NCBI GenBank assembly: GCA_902581585.1
Contig: CACHPB010000010.1
Location: 1 to 34,786, forward strand
DNA length: 34,786 nucleotides
Direction: 5' to 3'
Origin: an uncultured Pelagibacteraceae bacterium
Lineage (GTDB): Bacteria > Pseudomonadota > Alphaproteobacteria > Pelagibacterales > Pelagibacteraceae
This document shows, piece by piece, positions 32,008 through 34,786 of this stretch. Under the pieces are notes generated by a model. It worked only from the letters and a program-made list of their open reading frames with translations. It was not told the origin of the DNA and ran no database searches. Each line of letters starts with the position of its first letter. Position 1 is the stretch's first letter. Made by a program: the position numbers and the translations under genes.

Positions 32008-33249
32008 CTATGCAAATCTGACTGAACTATATGGTTTTAAATCCATATTAGTATTATCATTTGCAATCATCCCTGAAACTATTTTTCCAGATATTGCACC
32101 TAAAGTCCATCCTAAATGGTGATGACCAAATGAATAATATACATTTTCATAATTTTTAGATGGCCCAATTACTGGCAAAAAGTCAGGCAAAGTTGGCCTA
32201 AAACCAAGCCACTCATCTTTATGTTCTGGTAATCCATCCAGCATTTCTTTTGCATTTAAAATTAAATTTTTAATTCTATTTTTTGAAAGTGCATTGTCTA
32301 AACCACCAAATTCAACTGTACCAACTACCCTTAATCCTTGGTCCATTGGAGACATTCCAAAACCTCTATTAGAATTTACAACTGGTCTAGAAATTAAATG
32401 ATCAAAATCTTTGAAATGTACGTGATATCCTCTTTCAGTATCTAGTGGAATACTTTCATGTAGTTTATCTGTAAGTTTTTTTGAAAATGCTCCACAAGCA
32501 ATTACTAATTTATCAAATACAAATCTTTGAGTTTCGGATCTTAATACTGGTTTACTTTCATCAAAGTTTAAATCTTGAATGTTTAATTTTAGAAATTTTC
32601 CACCTTTTTTAATAAAATTTTCAAATAACTTAACTAAAATTTTTTTTGGATTCCTTGCATGTCTTGCATAATCATAAAATACTCCACCAGAATAAATAGG
32701 TTTTAAGTTAGGTTCTAAGTCATGAATTTCTTTTTTATTTACTATTTGCTGTTTTACTCCTAATTCTTTCCTAATTTTTATTTCTAACTCTCTACTTTTT
32801 AAATTTTTCTCATTCCAAATATAAAGTATTCCATTATTTTCAACTAAGCCCTCTAAATCAATTTCATCAAAAAGTTCGTCATATGCAATTAATGACTGGT
32901 CTAAAATTTGATGCATATATTTTGCGGTATGCATCATTTTGTTTTTTGTGCAATTGACGACAAATCTTGAAAACCATGGGATCATTTTTGGAACATAGTT
33001 CCATTTTAAAGCTAGTGGTCCTCTTGAACTCATTAACATTGCTGGCACATCAGATAAAATATCTGGTCTGTTTAATGGCACTGAAGCATAAGGTGAGAAA
33101 TGTCCTGCATTCCCATAAGATGCCGCATTACCAGGCTCGTCCCTGTCAAAGAGTATTACTTGATATCCTTTTTTCTGAAGAAAAAGAGCATTACATACGC
33201 CTTGAATGCCTGCACCAACTATACCAATTTTTAAATTTTTATCAGACAT
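32008..33249 (-). CDS. FAD-dependent D-amino-acid dehydrogenase-like oxidoreductase (DadA family)
   Basis: 413 residues, the usual DAO/DadA length. The FAD-binding start KIGIVGAGIQG (G12-x-G14-x-x-G17) is followed by FDRDEPGNAASYGNAGHFSPYA, the DadA-type sequence after the dinucleotide fold, with RGYHVHF and WLGFRPTLPDFLPVIG near the C-terminus. It oxidises an amino acid or secondary amine to a 2-oxoacid and passes electrons to the respiratory chain. First gene of the operon ending at 24228. It is not the L-2-hydroxyglutarate oxidase that glaH would need, as far as the sequence shows. Confidence 0.85.
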   Translation of the reverse strand: MSDKNLKIGIVGAGIQGVCNALFLQKKGYQVILFDRDEPGNAASYGNAGHFSPYASVPLNRPDILSDVPAMLMSSRGPLALKWNYVPKMIPWFSRFVVNCTKNKMMHTAKYMHQILDQSLIAYDELFDEIDLEGLVENNGILYIWNEKNLKSRELEIKIRKELGVKQQIVNKKEIHDLEPNLKPIYSGGVFYDYARHARNPKKILVKLFENFIKKGGKFLKLNIQDLNFDESKPVLRSETQRFVFDKLVIACGAFSKKLTDKLHESIPLDTERGYHVHFKDFDHLISRPVVNSNRGFGMSPMDQGLRVVGTVEFGGLDNALSKNRIKNLILNAKEMLDGLPEHKDEWLGFRPTLPDFLPVIGPSKNYENVYYSFGHHHLGWTLGAISGKIVSGMIANDNTNMDLKPYSSVRFA

Positions 33250-33278
33250 TTAATAAAATATAGATGGTGTTGAATTAA

Positions 33279-33312
33279 ATTATATATGATATTTGATCGC
33301 GGCTGATATCAA
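33279..33312 (-). promoter_or_regulatory. Possible promoter/operator region before the D-amino-acid-dehydrogenase operon
   Basis: In the 77-bp gap after rodA, TTGAT (33293-33297) and ATCAA (33308-33312) form an inverted repeat spaced by ten bases, and the minus strand carries a TATAAT at 33284-33279. No -35 sits at the right spacing. A regulator site is possible but weak. Confidence 0.25.
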
Positions 33313-33326
33313 GATATGTAATAAGT

Positions 33327-34454
33327 TTAATTTGATATTATTTCTTGACTATAAATTTTACAACTCATCACAATACTTAAACCTATCATAATTGAAAGCA
33401 TAGATGACCCTCCATAAGACATAATTGGCAGAGGCGCACCTACAATTGGCAGTAACCCTACAACCATAGCTATATTAACGAATACATATAGGAAAAGGGC
33501 TGATGAAAAGCCAAAACAGTAAAGTTTTGCAAAAAAACTTCTACATGAAAATCCTATCTTAATAATTCTGTAAATCAACAAAGCATATAAAAATATAAGC
33601 AATAAAGAACCAAGAAAACCGAATTCCTCTGAGAAAAGAGTAAATATGAAATCTGTGTGCTTTTCAGGTAAAAACTCTAGATAACTTTGAGTACCTTTCA
33701 AAAATCCTTTTCCATACATACCTCCAGATCCTATGGCTATCTTAGATTGAATAATCTGATAACCTGCGCCCAAAGGATCTCTTTCAGGATTGAAAAAAGT
33801 CAAAATTCTTGATTTTTGATATGGTTTTAGAATTGAAATTATAAATGGCATAGAGACAAGAGCTATTAGTCCTGAATAAATAAAATATTTAATATTTAAA
33901 CCTGCTAACCAAATAATAGCTATTCCACTTCCTGCTATCAAAATAGCTGTTCCTAAATCAGGTTGAGTAATGACTAAATAGCAAGGTATTAACAAAAGTA
34001 TTATAGGTTGTAGTAAATATTTATAACTTTCAATATCTGCACTTTGTATCCTATGGTAATATCTTGCAAAACTAACAATTACTGCAATTTTCATAAGCTC
34101 AGATGGTTGAAGATTAAATACAACTAAATTAATCCAACGTTTAGAACCTGAAGCTGAAATTCCAAAAAAAATAACTAACAATAAAAGTAAAAGTCCTATT
34201 AAATAAAATGCATATGCTTGCCTATACCAAGTTGAAACTCTTACAAATGATAAAGCTAAGAACAATAAAAAAAAAACAACTAATCTTTTTAAATGATTTT
34301 TTGTATAAAAAGAAAAGTCTCCACTCTCTGTAGAATAAATTGAAAAAACACTAATTGCTCCAATTAATAAAACTAACAAAATTAAAAAATAGTCAACAGA
34401 TTTTAATTTTTCAAAAAAGGAGTAATTTAAGGAATTTAAAGACGAGGATATCAT
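33327..34454 (-). CDS. rodA: Rod-shape peptidoglycan glycosyltransferase RodA
   Basis: 375 residues, full length for RodA of the SEDS family, with about ten membrane helices. SEDS marks: GISASGSKRWINL near residue 105, LQPSELMKIAVIVSFA, ITQPDLGTAIL, GSGGMYGKGFLKGTQSYLEFLPEKHTDFIF-type periplasmic loop (about 230-260) and a C-terminal GAPLPIMSYGGSSML. It polymerises glycan strands during cell elongation with its partner PBP2. Its ATG shares one base with the stop of the upstream mrdA (TAATG), as in the usual mrdAB order. Confidence 0.95.
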   Translation of the reverse strand: MISSSLNSLNYSFFEKLKSVDYFLILLVLLIGAISVFSIYSTESGDFSFYTKNHLKRLVVFFLLFLALSFVRVSTWYRQAYAFYLIGLLLLLLVIFFGISASGSKRWINLVVFNLQPSELMKIAVIVSFARYYHRIQSADIESYKYLLQPIILLLIPCYLVITQPDLGTAILIAGSGIAIIWLAGLNIKYFIYSGLIALVSMPFIISILKPYQKSRILTFFNPERDPLGAGYQIIQSKIAIGSGGMYGKGFLKGTQSYLEFLPEKHTDFIFTLFSEEFGFLGSLLLIFLYALLIYRIIKIGFSCRSFFAKLYCFGFSSALFLYVFVNIAMVVGLLPIVGAPLPIMSYGGSSMLSIMIGLSIVMSCKIYSQEIISN

Positions 34455-34786
34455 TAAATAGTCTTAAGCTCCTTTCTTTTTATTTCTCTTTCCTTATCTC
34501 TATCAATTATTTTTTTTATCAACTTATTAGCCAAAGGTGCTGCAGCTTTACTTCCAGATCCACCATGTTCAACTAAAACACTTATTGCATATTTTGGTTT
34601 ATCATAAGGAGCAAATGCTACGAATAATGCATGATCTCTATTTTTGTACTCAATTTCAGACGTATCTAAATCTAATTCTCTATCCTTTTCTGTAATTCTT
34701 CTTACCTGAGAGGTTCCTGTTTTTCCAGCATATATATATTTTTTATCTTTATGTCTCGATCTGAATGAAGTTCCAAATTGCTCATT
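34454..34786 (-). CDS. mrdA: Penicillin-binding protein 2, partial (C-terminal 110 residues)
   Basis: The gene runs in from the right edge; its last 110 codons are here. The third transpeptidase motif is present as KTGTSQV (residues 22-28 of the fragment), followed by ALFVAFAPYDKPKYAISVLVEHG, which matches the FVG-x-AP..P..A..V..EHG block of class B PBPs, and GGSGSKAAAPLANKLI near the C-terminus. It cross-links the glycan made by RodA. The stop TAA at 34456-34454 overlaps the RodA ATG by one base, so the two are co-translated. Confidence 0.93.
   Translation of the reverse strand, partial: NEQFGTSFRSRHKDKKYIYAGKTGTSQVRRITEKDRELDLDTSEIEYKNRDHALFVAFAPYDKPKYAISVLVEHGGSGSKAAAPLANKLIKKIIDRDKEREIKRKELKTI

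Noticed and set aside
32008..33249. L-2-hydroxyglutarate oxidase partner for glaH
   Set aside because: The sequence is DadA-like (SYGNAGHFSPYA, FRPTLPDFLPVIG), and it lies in a different operon about 15 kb away.
1..34786. Mobile elements, phage genes, CRISPR arrays, toxin-antitoxin pairs, tRNA or rRNA genes
   Set aside because: I found no transposase or integrase motifs, spaced direct repeats, cloverleaf-like sequences or rRNA stretches on either strand.

Overview
The window is AT-rich, densely packed bacterial DNA. Most neighbouring genes overlap by 1-14 bp or sit within about 20 bp. There are two complete Liv-type ABC uptake systems, fused indolepyruvate:ferredoxin oxidoreductase, GlaH/CsiD-type glutarate hydroxylase, TIGR03643 and a mrdA-rodA pair. 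Together these suggest an alphaproteobacterium of the SAR11/Pelagibacterales type (inference from style and gene content; no rRNA or marker gene is present to prove it). No rRNA, tRNA, insertion sequence, phage gene or CRISPR array was seen, and no gene-free stretch exceeds 300 bases.

Layout. (1) 1-1197, minus: two uncharacterised envelope-type genes, the second running off the left edge. (2) 1371-9027, plus: a tightly coupled catabolic-looking cluster of luciferase-like flavin monooxygenase, Xsc-like thiamine-diphosphate enzyme, secreted polysaccharide-lyase-like protein, AA_synth-family protein, alpha/beta hydrolase, aldehyde dehydrogenase, and a DMT permease interrupted by a one-base frameshift in a T8 run. 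(3) 9101-10291, plus: a branched-chain-amino-acid-type binding protein, closed by a strong terminator. (4) 22822-10337, minus: a 15-gene co-directional array of livK-H-M-G-F, azlC-azlD, a secreted pentapeptide-repeat protein, glaH, a proC-like reductase, livG-F-H-M and an ArgO/LysE-type exporter. A terminator hairpin between livK and livH probably sets binding protein above permease. (5) 22911-23525, minus: an RhtB/LysE exporter whose Shine-Dalgarno lies in a potential 10-bp stem, divergent from (6) TIGR03643 and a glutaredoxin (plus). (7) 33249-24228, minus: a seven-gene run of D-amino-acid-dehydrogenase-like flavoprotein, fused IOR, DMT permease, D-2-hydroxyacid dehydrogenase, histone-deacetylase-family amidohydrolase, MsrB and a DUF1479 dioxygenase. 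(8) 34786-33327, minus: the 3' end of mrdA (PBP2) and rodA.

Working together (inference). The window looks like an amino-acid and small-organic-acid scavenging region: two uptake systems, three families of amino-acid exporter (AzlCD, LysE/RhtB, DMT), glutarate hydroxylation (the exit of lysine degradation), a 2-oxoacid route (flavoprotein deamination, then IOR) and a flavin-monooxygenase pathway that ends in an aldehyde dehydrogenase. The items most worth following up are the plus-strand monooxygenase/Xsc-like/lyase cluster, glaH placed between two transporter sets with no L-2-hydroxyglutarate oxidase recognised, and the SD-sequestering leader of the RhtB exporter.
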